DNA of 64,000 bases, taken from NCBI RefSeq assembly GCF_963576615.1, contig NC_088708.1, forward strand, positions 8,184,001-8,248,000, given 5' to 3'. The translations under genes and the position numbers were made by a program. The notes below the pieces were generated by a model. It searched no databases, was not told the DNA's origin, and saw only the letters and a program-made list of their open reading frames with translations. Positions 24,201-36,037 of this stretch are shown in pieces. Position 1 is the first letter of the stretch. Each line of letters starts with the position of its first letter. The DNA comes from Watersipora subatra. Its lineage: Eukaryota > Bryozoa > Gymnolaemata > Cheilostomatida > Watersiporidae.

Positions 24201-27200
24201 TTCATCAAGGCAGGAATATTGGCAGAGAAGCAACCAGTCAACCTAGACCCCTTCATCGACAACAACTCCTTGATATCGCTGCAGCAAACATGATTAAATT
24301 ATATATTTTATTTCATGTATAGATATATTATAATTTATTACAAACTTGAGTGTACAAATAAAATGTTTCAAATACAAATAAAATTTTACAAACAATGAAT
24401 GAAGTGAATATAAACAGTTTAGTCTATATTACGGTTGTCTAGAGTAATAAAATTAAACTGATACTCTTGATAAGTGAATACTAGCGTGTAATGGTGTTCT
24501 CTGACTAGTTATTTTGGAAATAGCAGCTCTATATCGCTGTCACTGTCTTGGGTAGATGTTAAAGGCGATTCTCTCGCTACTACATGACTGGTAAGGAAGT
24601 TATCATCAGAACTCTCCTCGTGGCTTACTATTGCAAAGTTCTGCCGGTTGGCCAAATATTTGTGCGTTTTGTTCCTTTTTTTAAACAGATATATTTTCCT
24701 CGCAAGTAGCTGCGGTCACTTCTACCTCAATTTCCAGACCTCCCTGAATGATTGGTGATCTTCTAAGAATGACATCTACCACCCTTGCAGTCATTGTGCT
24801 TGCGTGTATGATGAAAAATCTCTCACACTAAAACAAATAATGAAGCGGTAAGGATGGAAAAAATAAATATTGCGTTTTAACAATGAACCAAAGTAAAATT
24901 CAACTAATTTAGTAAATGGTTTTGAAAAACTCATTACTTACCACAAACTGTTGGTTCATCAAAGGCCTCCAAATCTATGAATATTCATGAAAACCTCTGA
25001 ACGCAGCAAAAAATTTATAGCGTAGCACGATCGCCCTGTAGTTGTAAGCTAAATAGAAAACGAAACACGCAATGCATGCATGCGTAGGGTTAACTCTATT
25101 GCTAGATGTAATAGAGTTAACTCTTCATAGAGAGTGACAGTTTTCAGCCGCGAATAAATTAATCCGCGAATATGCATGAAATGGCAATTTTCGCGAAATT
25201 TAACTCCGCCAATAAATTCATCCTGTAGGGTATATGCCATAATGTAGGAGTTTACGCAATATATACTATGCTTATCAGGTACTATACTAGCATCTAGTGT
25301 ATTAAACTTGTATTTTTTACCTATAAGTTCACAAGACCTTATATATTCTGGAACTAAAGCTATATAATGCAAATTATTGTAATAAATATATTTCGTTTCC
25401 TAAAGGCATCTACTGTTGTCTACAAGCTTTAAACTAGACTTAGTTGACAGAAAGATCCAGGATCGACAAACTGCAAGCTTTCCTATAATCATCGATGAAC
25501 ATCATCATTACGCAGAAGAATTTGATACGACTTTTGTTCCTGAAGAACTTTGCCAATGTGTTGGGAAACTACAGGATTCGAAGATTAAAGTGCACTACCG
25601 CTTGAAATTAAATGGAAAATATCAAAATCGGCAAAGAGAATGATTTGTCAAGTTAATGCGTTAAAATAATTGTCTAATGACAGAAACAGCAAGAGAAAAA
25701 AGGTATGTAAAGATCTATTGATAATCCAAGCAAAATTGAGAGAACAAGAAAGGTGCACACTGCCCGAGCCATACATGATTGAGCTATATTGAAGATAATA
25801 TTGGACTTCAGTATTTAGTTGTTATGAAGGTCTTCAGCAGTTCAGTGAGTCTAGCTACCTGTTCAGGTGTATTTGAACATTGGGCATAACGTCTATGTGG
25901 AAAGTTATTATAGAACAAAAGCGCGCGCGTTTGGTTAAACCGAGTGTAAGTATGTAGGGCGGTTATCAGCGAGGTCATGCGGCATCAGCTCATTATAACC
26001 AGTATATATTTCAACGGATAACAAGGTCTAATATTATATTAGAAATAGTTTTTTACTTCTATCGTTATCAACCCTATCAAACAGGCACTCGCACCAACCT
26101 ATCCCTATCAAACAGGCACTCGCACCAACCTATCCCTATCAAACAGGCACTCGCACCAACCTATCCCTATTAAACAGGTAGTCGCACCAACCTATCCCTA
26201 TCAAACAGGTACTCGTACCAACCTATCCCTATCAAACAGGTACTCACACCAACCTATCCCTATCAAACAGGTACTCGCACCAACCTATCCCAATCAAACA
26301 GGTACTCGTACCAACCTATCCCTATTAAACAGGTACTCGCACCAACCTATCCCTATCAAACAGGTACTCGCACCAACCTATCCCCATCAAACAGGTACTC
26401 GCACCAACCTATCCCTATCAAACAGGTACTCGCACCAACCTATCCCTATCAAACAGGTACTCGTACCAACCTATCCCTATCAAACAGGTACTCACACCAA
26501 CCTATCCCTATCAAACAGGTACTCGTACCAACCTATCCCTATCAAACAGGTACTCGCACCAACCTATCCCTATCAAACAGGTACTCACACCAACCTATCC
26601 CTATCAAACAGGTACTCGCACCAACCTATCCCTATCAAACAGGTACTCGCACCAACCTAGTAAACCAAAGAGCAAACACGGCACTAACCACTTCTGATGA
26701 GTCTCCTCAGAGCATACTGTGGCATATTGGTCTTTGTGTCATCCGTGTAGGTGAGAATGAAATCAAACCCATTCTGTAAACAATAGAATAGGCTACCATA
26801 GGCTATCATAGGCTACCATAGGCTATCATAGGCTACCATAGGCTATCATAGGCTACCATAGGCTACCATAGGCTATCATAGGCTACCATAGGCTATCATA
26901 GGCTACCATAGGCTATCATAGGCTACCATAGGCTATCATAGGCTACCATAGGCTATCATATACAGAAAACTTTGATTAAACGCTGTTTGATAAAGGACTT
27001 CAAATACGTTTGTGACCGTCTTTAGGCATCCTTCAATTTTGGTATATTCTTCTCATTTTTCCGCTCAACTTTAACCCTTTCGTTGCCAAGCATGTACAAA
27101 ATTGGGTATCTGCCAAGTGCCAGCCATTTTACCGAAAATTGCCGATATTGCTTCATGATATGTAAACAGTATTTTTTCCAATTTCAATCTCTATCTAGAA

Positions 27201-30200
27201 CACTTTTGTTACATCTTTTAATTTGCCAACATTTTAACCAACATTGCTATGCAAAAATTCAATGGATCTATACTTTGTGCGATGATAAAGCTGTGTGAAG
27301 CTACGATCGATGCGAAGCTCTAACGATTCTCCATAATGTTCCTTACTCTTACAAAATTATTACTTTCACCAATATCATGAACAGTGCTGCTGCTTTAATT
27401 ATCTGTATAATCACAAAAATTTGAATCTGGTTTGGCTATAAGGTCATCAACATAACTAATAACCTGTTTTCTGACTCGCGTGCGGTAATTAATGAACTCA
27501 CACAAAAAAAATGTTTGTTATTAAATTAGAAATTCTCAAACAAAATATTTAAATTGCTTCGTTATTTTAGGCTAATTTTATAGACAAATCTTCGGACAAC
27601 ACTGTCAATTTCATAGAAATCTTAAAGACCGTGGGTTATGCTGTCAACAAATAATAAAATTAGGTAACTACGCAATTGCTGGGGAAATCGCAATAATGCG
27701 TCTACGGCAGTCGTCCCACGAAAACGCATTTATGCGTCTACAGCAGTCGTCCCACGAAAACGCATTTATGCGTCTACGGCAGTGAAAGAGTTAACAAGAC
27801 TAACTACTCCATTCAGTTTCAGTCAAATGCTACAGGTGTTTGCGAATGAAATCGGACAGCCATTCGGTTGTTTACAGGGTTGTAACAATTTTAGTAACAA
27901 ACTAAATAGGTTAAATATAAGATATATTGAAGCAAAGCATTGCGCAACCATGATACAACAGTAATGTATGAGAAAGTACAATATTAGTGCTTTTAACCAT
28001 TAAATATTGGTGTTGATGGAAAGTTTCACATTTGTGCCACAATGAGTGGGTTCATTTCTTATTCAGTTGATTTATTAAAATAATTCCAGCAACACATCAA
28101 ATGCCAAAATACTGCAAAGAACGTTGGTCAATGTCATACTTACAATGAAGCTCTTTAAAAGGCGCACCGAAGAGGGTTCTTAGGAACAGTTATATTTATA
28201 CGAAAATAAAATATGACTAGTTTTTCATCAGTTTCACCATAGCAACATGACCATCGACTCGAAGATTCAGGAGAAACATTCAAAGAAATATTTACTTCAG
28301 TGATTCGTGAAAATTGGCAGTCTGTAGACCCTTTAGATTGTATGATATGACACCAAAAATGTGATCTCTAAAAAAAGTGAAAAAGTTTTTTATTAAAGTT
28401 TTACATTCTAGAATATTAAACTGTTCACAGAATATACAGTATATTCAGTATATATGTATATATATGTACAGAAAGGTGAATATATTCACTTTTCTTCTGT
28501 ACATATAAAGGAGAAAGGTGAATGGTGAATAACCTGATGGATAATGGCAATGTAATTAACGAATGGATAAGTACAAATATTCACTTTTTCAATCTTCTTC
28601 GGCATTCACCAGACTGAGCTGTCCAGTATACAACAGCGTGAACACAAATCATTTTTCCAAAACAACATAATAACGATGAACTTCACAACACAGACTTGGA
28701 ATGTAAATGTCTGAAAAACCACATCTCTAAGATGTCTAAACAGACTCAGTCACTCTCCTTTGACAAGAATAATGATATCAGAAGACCAGTTAATTCCCAC
28801 AATTTCTTGAAAAGAATAAGTATCATTAATAACCCATAGAAGCATGGAGAGAGAGGCAGAAGGGGGGCTGTACCTGAGTTATGCCCTTCTCCGGCCTGAT
28901 CAGCATTTGACTGTCATAGTCTGTCACCCTTACATACTTCTTGTTGATTGGTCGGTCAGGATGGTACACGGCCTTGTTATACAGCACCATCATATTCCTC
29001 TCCAGGTCAACCAGATGCCTAAAAAAAAACATGAGGGTAACCAACATCAGTATGGCATGTCTGAACAGAGAGAGAGAAGAGAGTGAGCCAGTGACCGTTT
29101 CATCCGTCGCTGTTCCAAGTTAATGTAACAATGTGAATAGATCATTCACTTCGTTCAGATTATCATTCCTCTGAAAATTCTCGACTTATATGGCGGTAAC
29201 ATTTTTCATGACACGAATTCTAGTAAAATTCAACTTCAAAAAACCATTGCCAATTAAAATTACATGATACGACATATGTTAGCGATCAAACAATTTGAGC
29301 TAGACGAGGAAGTCGGCTTATGGATAAATAACTAATATTTTACGGCGAGCATATGTCAAAACCAGGATTTTTAAACCAAACTTTAGACCACGACTTCTAC
29401 ACCAGGCCGACTTGTATGCCGGAATTTACGGTGCATAGCAAGTGAATAAGCTATATAGTAAGCTAATAGCTATAAGGTGACGGTGGTCTTACTAAAATTT
29501 AATTTAAAATATTAATGAAGGTATAAGTGGGTGAATAACCAAAGTTAACTGCACTTAGTCTATGAGTTACTGAAGCCTACATAACAAGTTCTATCAAATA
29601 AGTCTGAGAAGTGTCATGTAGGAGTAGCATCAACTACTAAGTAAACTGACAGAAGCATGATAATAGCCAATGAGAACTAAAATTATAACTTGAAAAACTC
29701 AACTAAATTAAACTTACAAATTTATAATTACAGGAAAAGAGGAAAGAAAAACAAGAGTTTAACTGATATTATTACCTTCAATTTTAATGCGTAAAAAGTT
29801 ACAAAACTCACTATAAATTAGCATGTATAAAAACAAAAACCCTCAAACCTGTTTGAAGAATCATGGCAATGTTATGTTTGAAGAATCATGGCAATGTTAT
29901 GTTTGTCGAACTATAGCTCTATATAACTGGAAAGCTCTGTTTTTCTAGTTACCTTATGAATCAGTGCACGGAGAAACAGCGCAGAAGAGACCATGAAGTA
30001 AATCAAATCACTTGGCATTTCACTATCTGATGAAGCTGATCACTTTTTGATAGGCTGACTTGACAATTTATGCACCTCATTTAAGCATTACAATGACTTG
30101 CAGTTCTCTACGTGTGCAGCAGTGTATAATTTAACCTCCGTACTAATAAAAAAATAAAAAGTGACAAAATATAATAAAAAGTAAAGATATTAGCTCGTGA

Positions 30201-33200
30201 ACCACTGCAGTTAATGGGTACACATTTAAACCCTCCGCAGTGTCTCGTAAGATTATGGAGCTACTTCCAATCAGAAACTCAAGCTTACAGTTTTAACCAG
30301 GTTTAAGCAAGCTTGTTAGTCATATTATTAGCTTATTAGCTCATATAGTTTCGAAAGCAATGGCAGTTACACAAGGAAGAATCATTCTCCTGGGAAAGCC
30401 AAAATTCCTACTGCAAACAAGATTATTAACATTTTGCATCCGATGGCTTAAAAATATTCTGCTGTGTGACCTCCTCGCTGTATCATTGCCGCATATGTAA
30501 TACATGTACAGTATATGGGGTGACTTTTTAAGACTGGAGATCAAAGTTTATGGCCAATCCCAATTTTTTTATTTGATTGACCTATATTTGTTCTTTTCAT
30601 TGTCATGGTTTTGAAGAATGGGAAATAAAGGGTTTAGGTTTATTTTTTACAAGATCTTTTTTCAAATAAATGGATCCCTTACATGCTACAAAGAAATCTC
30701 TACACACAACTCTTACATTGACAAAGATGTTTCATATTTCATGTCAGTTTAACAAGGACATTGTATCAAGTGTTGATAAAGTATTATTAAGAGGCAATAT
30801 TAAATTTATCATTGAATGATGAGTTATTAAATATTTTATTGTTACATGGGGATTTTTATGCTCATATTTTTAATTATGTAAGATTTTTACCATTTTGTGT
30901 TGAATTTGATATAACATGAAGTATTGCTAAACATTCTAAAAATATATGAATTTTTGAGTTAGACGAGTAGGTTACACCAAGTTATATATGACTAACAGTG
31001 CTGAATGCTTTGACAAATAAATGATAGTTTTGGTAATAAAGTCACCAGTGCCAAGGGCTTGACCGATGTTAACTAGGCTAAAATTGCTAACACAATAATG
31101 AGCAGCGAACAAAGCCCGTAATTATGTTACTGTATGCTTTACATGATCAAATCAGCTTGCCTATCATTACATAAAACATCGTGAAGCTTCAGCAGCTAAC
31201 ATCTCATGATGAAAAATAGACTGGAAAAGGCAACCGGCTGATATATTAGTTGGCTGGTGAATTTCTAATTGCTCGACTAAAAGCAAGCCCAATTTTGTTC
31301 CCTGAAACTACAAGGGAATTGGAGTAGTACATGGATAGCTTGAGAGTACACATAAAAAATATGTTAAACAATATAGCGCTGACATACCGTCGGGCGATAG
31401 TGTAGTCTCTTTTTGCCATAAGACGAGGAAAGTTCACTCTCCAATATACCAGTTCTGTTTGGCTTGCATCACGGGTGTCAAAGATCTCTATAGCATCAGT
31501 GTTTGTATCCCAGTGTTGACGGTGAGCAATATTCATCTAAACATGTAACCATAGAATACTGCTATTTAGCTTTGGCTCTAATCTTGTTGCAAGTGTAACG
31601 ACGTACACGACAAGACACACCACTTCGCCATAGAGACTAAAGCCTGGTTCCCATATCGATTGTGATACTCCAGCGGTAACTTGCGCAGCAAAACGTTTGC
31701 GACGTTAGGCTCGGCGGCATATGTTCACATATAAGCTGCATCACTAAACATAATCGCGTAATCAAATAAAATGCTTGTTAGCCCCGCCGTTTCTATAATG
31801 GTAACCTTCACTCGTACAGTGCATTTCGGGAAGGTTTTGCCGAAACAGCGCGAAACTATTGCGATGCCGCCGGCAACTACCGGCGGTGCCCGGCGCGTAG
31901 GTTCCCATTTCACCACTAATAGCCTGCGGTGCTGTCACCGGTGCTTTGCGACGTATATGGGAACCAGGCTTAGATATGATTTCAGGCTAACTAAGTTGAC
32001 AAGTTTTAATCTTGTGAAGTTCATTCAAGGACAATGTACTTGTAATAGAGTAGTTATGGTGTGAAGGACTGATTAACCGCTGTTGACCTATTGACCGCTG
32101 CTGACACAGGGTTATATGGAGGGCAACACTAGAGCTTTCTTTGTGGTGCAATATCACTTACCTGGATATAAAAGAAAGCAATGGGTGGAATGTCATCATA
32201 ATGGCCTTCAACTGCAAATAACAGCGAGAAAAATTCATATAAAATTAGGCATTATTTTGAGTTTGAAATAGATTTAAAAACTGTAAAAATGAGAAGAGAC
32301 ATGGCAAACCTAACCTGTCAAGTCAAGGCTACCCAAGTAGCTAAAAGCTGGAAATCTGTATAACAGACCTAGAGAGAGACAGGGCATTCTGAAAGTTTGT
32401 TATTGGAATAGAAAACATAAAATCCTTTAGTAATTGCTTACCGATTTATAAATATATTTCATGTTCTACATAAATAGAAATGAGTTTGATAAACTACCGC
32501 TTTACTAAATTACAAGTATTCACTCAAAAAATAAGAACAAGACTGGATGTTCACAAGGACGGATGTTCACAAGAGAAGACAACTGAAATCTACTCAAATG
32601 CAGAGCTAATAAATACAATGAAAAGTGAAATCGCAGCCAGATAAAAATTGTATTTTGTGATTGTAAAATCTTTAAAAACAAACAGTTCACAGCAAAAAAG
32701 CCAAGTCCAATCTCTTAATCACAAAGTATTGCATTTATTATCCGATTCTTTCCTGAGATTTTATTAAAATAAGCTGCATTTAAATCGCATTATGTGAACC
32801 CTCCTTTGGTTCGACCATTTTGTTAATTCCAACCAAAATGAACCTTCGCAAAGAATTGAGTGATTCACACATGTATATTAGTGTACAGCGGGTCGCGTTA
32901 TGACAGAAAATTATTTTTTTGTTGAATTTGCTGGCAGTTGGCATAACATTCCTTATTCAAAACTTACAAGTGAGTTGTCTAATGAAAATAATTTCCCTAG
33001 GATTGAAGCCCTGAGCCCGCATCAACAAAATAAATTTAGCAGTAATCTCACCGCTACAGACTGATTAAAGAACAGAGCCTATGCCTCCATTATTTTGAGT
33101 GTCAAGTTAAAAAAAACTGCTGTGTAGTGCTTTGCTTGTCACAAATTTGAAAACCCTGGGTAGATTCCTTGCCTATTGTTGCCAAGTGTTCATCATTGCA

Positions 33201-36037
33201 GCATTATGTCAATTTCTCAGGGCTCCAAGTTGCAGCTCTTATGATTCTACGGTTCAGATTCAAACACGCCATGTCTTTTATAATCCAGCAAACTAATAAA
33301 TAGTAAACCTATTGATGACTTAGACAGCCTTGAGTAACACCAGAAAAACTTTAAATACTAACTCTTGTACTGAAGATAGTCCTTTCCCTCGATCAGGCGA
33401 CTCCAAATAACCACACCCGAGCCTTCCCACTCCAGCATCCAACCCTCATCAAGACTCCCCTGGGTACCTTTCACATGTTTTTCATTGTTTGGCACAGACG
33501 AGTGAGACAGTAAACGGGGTTGCAAGTCAGCGATGACGCTATAACATCAAACATTGCGAGCAGCCATCTACCAGAGAACTCGTGTATGAATAGTCAATGA
33601 AAATAGTCTACTCAATGCAGATTGACCACTTGTACGGCCTTCTCTAAAATAAAACTGTAGATTTGTATCAGGTGGCTTGAGCTCAGTTCCAGATGTTTTA
33701 TTCTGTTATGAATGGGTCAAGGTTAAGTAATATCATTTCCTTTTTAGTAAAATGATTAAAACTAATGAAATTGGTAAAAACAGTTTTCAGATTTCAGTGT
33801 ATGATATGTAATGACACATCCCATGCATCTTCTACTTATGTGATTCGACCCTGAGAACTTCACATCATTTCAATTATAAAACTTGGCCATTACCAATATA
33901 AGAATAATTTTCTTCTCATTCAGAGGGATGTATGCAGCAACAGCTGGTGATTTTTGCTAAAAAGACGCTGGCTAATATTGCGTTAAGTCTTTGGTGATGC
34001 TACCATTAATTTAGCTCGCATGCAGTTTCCACAAACCTTTACATGACATATATATCTGTAAATATACAATAAATTGTTTAACTGCACATGTTTGCAATTT
34101 CTAGCTAACCTGCTGACCAATCTCGAATAGGTGGCCTAATATTCGAGACAAGAGTCATCTCTGTAACGAGTAATTAATTATGCGATAGTAAAATGGGTGC
34201 CACAGAGATTGTCAGATCTCTATTAATAAAAAGAATATCACAATTATAATTGTTGCAAGAGTTCAAAAATAATCATACATTTTATTATATAACAAAGAGA
34301 TTGCGATAAAGATAAATTTACCAAACTGGAAATGTTTGAATAAGATTGGAAAAACCAATGAATACAACTGTGATAAGTAAATAGAGATTAAGATTAAAAT
34401 GACTACCATCTACTGGTAAGAATATGTAGGACTACAATACAACAATAGCAAACTAGATGTCAGCACATACACACATTCACAATAATATTATGTGAAACTG
34501 AGCCTTACCTACTGCGCCACATTTCCCCCAAACCACTATAGGTAGACGCTTAGGTATTATTGGCTCAGTTGATAAATGAATTGAAAAGAAAAACATTGGT
34601 GATTTAAGAGATTATGTGTAAATTATAAGTAAAATAAAGCACAGCATTTGTATAAAATAGAAATTACTCAAAGCATGATGTTATTGCTGTACGTTAAAAT
34701 AATATAGTTTTTATTAGGAATGGCTGTTTTCAGGTGGCAGTAACTAAAAGGTATTTGGAAATAGTAGCATGTTTGGAATTGACAAGTTTACGGTGCTAGT
34801 GAATAGTATCAGAATCTTTGAAAAAATTATTAACTGTATTATAAGGACAAACTTGAAAAAAAATCGGCCTGATGGCGATATTTATGTAGCTTACCCCAAA
34901 GACCGGTCAATCATATAGCGAGTTTGTCTTGTGGCAAACTACTAGTATTTTTAAAAAATTAAGTTGATAAAATATTATGCTAGTTAAGTAAGTAACAATG
35001 TAGAAGTTACTTCTTATAATGTAAAAGATTCAACCAAATTTTCTCCCCAATAATGCTTTATATCTGGACATATAAAAATTTTCGTTTGTGGATAACGCTC
35101 ATGGTCAGTGTAGTATTTCATTGCCATGTCATAACATCAGTTCTTTTAAATGTTCAACATTCACATTCCTTTTGCACATGTTTCATTTTGTGATATTTTT
35201 ATATTCAAAAGTTTTTAGTAAATATCTTGCAGCGATAACTTACAGCGACGCATAAGTAACTCTGAAGACAAAATTTCTAAGTACTGGTGACCATATCACA
35301 AAGGGAGGGTGAAAGTATGCCTATGACCATCTAAATCATGCTCAACCCCAAAGCTGTCCGTTCATTCATACACTTGTAGCTTTTTACCTTTCAAACTCCT
35401 CTGCAGTTATGTCATATTTCCCCTTGAATCGATCTTCCTCTTCATCATGTAATATAGAACTAGCTGTGACAGAGTCTGGATCTAGAGAAGGACCATGATC
35501 CCATGAATATTCATTGCTGCTGGCCTTGTGAGATTCATTTGCTGAAGTGCTATAGCTTCTTGAAAATGGTATTGTCAAAATTCTATGATGCGCAAATGTG
35601 TTCTTTCTGTAGTTACCACACAAGGATCCATGAAAAGGCTGATGGCGCTTAGATGTAGGTAATTGGCAGTGATGGAATTTTTTAAAATACGTAGGTGACC
35701 TATAGAAGTCCGTTGCTTCCGCGAAGGTAGATGATGGTGTTTTTCCTGCAGTCCCAAGATGATTGTCTGATGTATGCCTTAATTTCTTCGCTGACTTTAC
35801 ATTGCTTTCACCTTTTTGAGGATAAGATAAGCAGTAGCCTTTGCACCACTCGCTAGCCTTTGTTGATAAAATCAGCTTGATGAATGTACCGATATTTTCA
35901 TTTCTAACCTGTCCGTTGCTAGCTTTCCATGCAACTTCAGCCAGGGTAGTTTTGCATCCCATGGCAATATATGTATTCAATAATTTACTTTGCATGCTTA
36001 TGACTGTATGCGCACACCCATGTAATTCCTTTGTCAT
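21222..36037 (-). CDS. STARD7: STARD7-like START-domain lipid-transfer protein (9 exons)
   Basis: START-domain protein. In vertebrates STARD7 moves phosphatidylcholine to mitochondria. Exons in coding order: 36037-35388, 33454-33363, 32211-32162, 31536-31388, 29018-28874, 26773-26689, 22609-22344, 22096-21931, 21247-21222. These give 542 residues with phases closing throughout. The start of exon 2 is the weakest point (33467 is another acceptor, or a small exon is missed). Landmarks: GWMLEWEGSGVVIWSR (start of START), FPRLMAKRDYTIARR matching the vertebrate FPYPM-SRDYVYVRRY motif, RNMMVLYNKAV, SQMLIRPEK, GFDFILTYTDD, and GLPQFLGSIHQA in the C-terminal helix. The N-terminal 216 residues are basic and poorly conserved, compatible with a mitochondrial leader and linker. 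After the START domain an acidic, probably helical extension of about 140 residues (DDDDMESAEWDEYMEDAEE) continues through the last exons; I know no counterpart in vertebrates. Introns hold several repeats and transposons, listed separately. Confidence 0.9.
22651..22735. repeat. Short tandem repeat (GTTCGAGGTCAAC units)
   Basis: About six degenerate copies of a 14-bp GTTCGAGGTCAAC-like unit, lying about 40 bp upstream (in gene orientation) of STARD7 exon 7. Confidence 0.75.
23876..24185 (+). CDS. Small acidic protein of the TA-flanked transposon (2 exons)
   Basis: ATG at 23876; exon 1 runs to 23986 (donor GTATGT) and exon 2 is 24147-24185 after a CTGCAG acceptor, giving about 49 residues. 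It begins MASSSQKISPSLFTLK and ends in an acidic Ser/Asp tract (EDDYDSDLDIM, then TTYSDNEN). This may be the N-terminal remnant of a transposon protein. A second, upstream start (ATGGCGTCATCGC, about 23725) in the duplicated copy stops after six codons. No function can be assigned. Confidence 0.4.
24509..24815 (-). pseudogene. Remnant transposon protein, two open segments
   Basis: Minus-strand open segments: the first contains FIIHASTMTARVVDVILRRS and GGLEIEVEVTAATCEENIS; the second contains HKYLANRQNFAIVSHEESS and ends DSDSDIELLFPK before a stop at 24509. They lie in different frames, separated by an A-run, so either a short intron or a frameshift separates them. The acidic DSDSD ending echoes the plus-strand protein. 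Family not recognised. Confidence 0.4.
26072..26660. repeat. 31-bp minisatellite, about 19 copies
   Basis: Nearly identical 31-bp units containing CCTATCCCTATCAAACAGGT followed by ACTCGCACCAA. Variation is mainly C/T or G/A at a few sites. The array ends about 28 bp from the donor of STARD7 exon 6. The repeats are directly adjacent with no unique spacers, so this is not CRISPR-like. Confidence 0.95.
26791..26960. repeat. 10-bp tandem repeat, 17 copies
   Basis: Alternating GGCTACCATA and GGCTATCATA units, mostly as a 20-bp dimer. In the direction of transcription of STARD7 it ends about 16 bp before the AG acceptor of exon 6, so it supplies the branch-point region of that intron. Confidence 0.95.
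27075..27790. mobile_element. TTAA-flanked piggyBac-like MITE (716 bp)
   Basis: Flanked by TTAA (27071-27074 and 27791-27794). The left end is CCCTTTCGTTGCCAAG; the right end, inverted, is CTCTTTCACTGCCGTAG, an imperfect inverted repeat. The first bases match the other TTAA element at 41952 (CCCTTTCG). Next to the right end are two and a half copies of a 36-bp direct repeat (27696-27784). No transposase frame. It lies in STARD7 intron 5. Confidence 0.75.
27696..27784. repeat. 36-bp subterminal direct repeat inside the TTAA MITE
   Basis: Two full copies and one partial copy of a unit beginning ATGCGTCTACGGCAGTCGTC and ending ACGCATTT. The unit is near-palindromic at its ends (ATGCGT ... ACGCAT). 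Subterminal repeats like this can be transposase binding sites; that role is inference. Confidence 0.8.
31641..31970. mobile_element. Harbinger-like MITE (330 bp)
   Basis: Inverted ends: AGCCTGGTTCCCATATCG at the left and, inverted, AGCCTGGTTCCCATATACG at the right. Flanks are TAA on the left and TAG on the right, a near-match to the 3-bp TWA target of PIF/Harbinger elements. The interior is unusually GC-rich for the region (GCCGCCGGCAACTACCGGCG). No coding capacity. It lies in STARD7 intron 3. Confidence 0.65.

Larger units (their letters stand above)
23437..25230. mobile_element. DNA transposon of 1.8 kb with TA target site, family unassigned
   Basis: Termini are inverted repeats: left CCCTACAGGATGAA and right, inverted, CCCTACAGGATGAA, each flanked by TA. 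Subterminal sequence is rich in CGCGAA / CCGCGAAT words at both ends. It contains a small spliced frame on the plus strand (23876-24185) and open segments on the minus strand (about 24509-24815). It also has an internal duplication of about 130 bp (about 23628-23757 versus 23758-23895). The ends suggest a TA-targeting cut-and-paste element; I could not match a transposase. It lies in STARD7 intron 6. Confidence 0.75.

Noticed and set aside
26072-26660. CRISPR-like appearance of regularly repeated 31-bp units
   Set aside because: Units are directly adjacent without unique spacers, and the context is a eukaryotic intron; it is a minisatellite.
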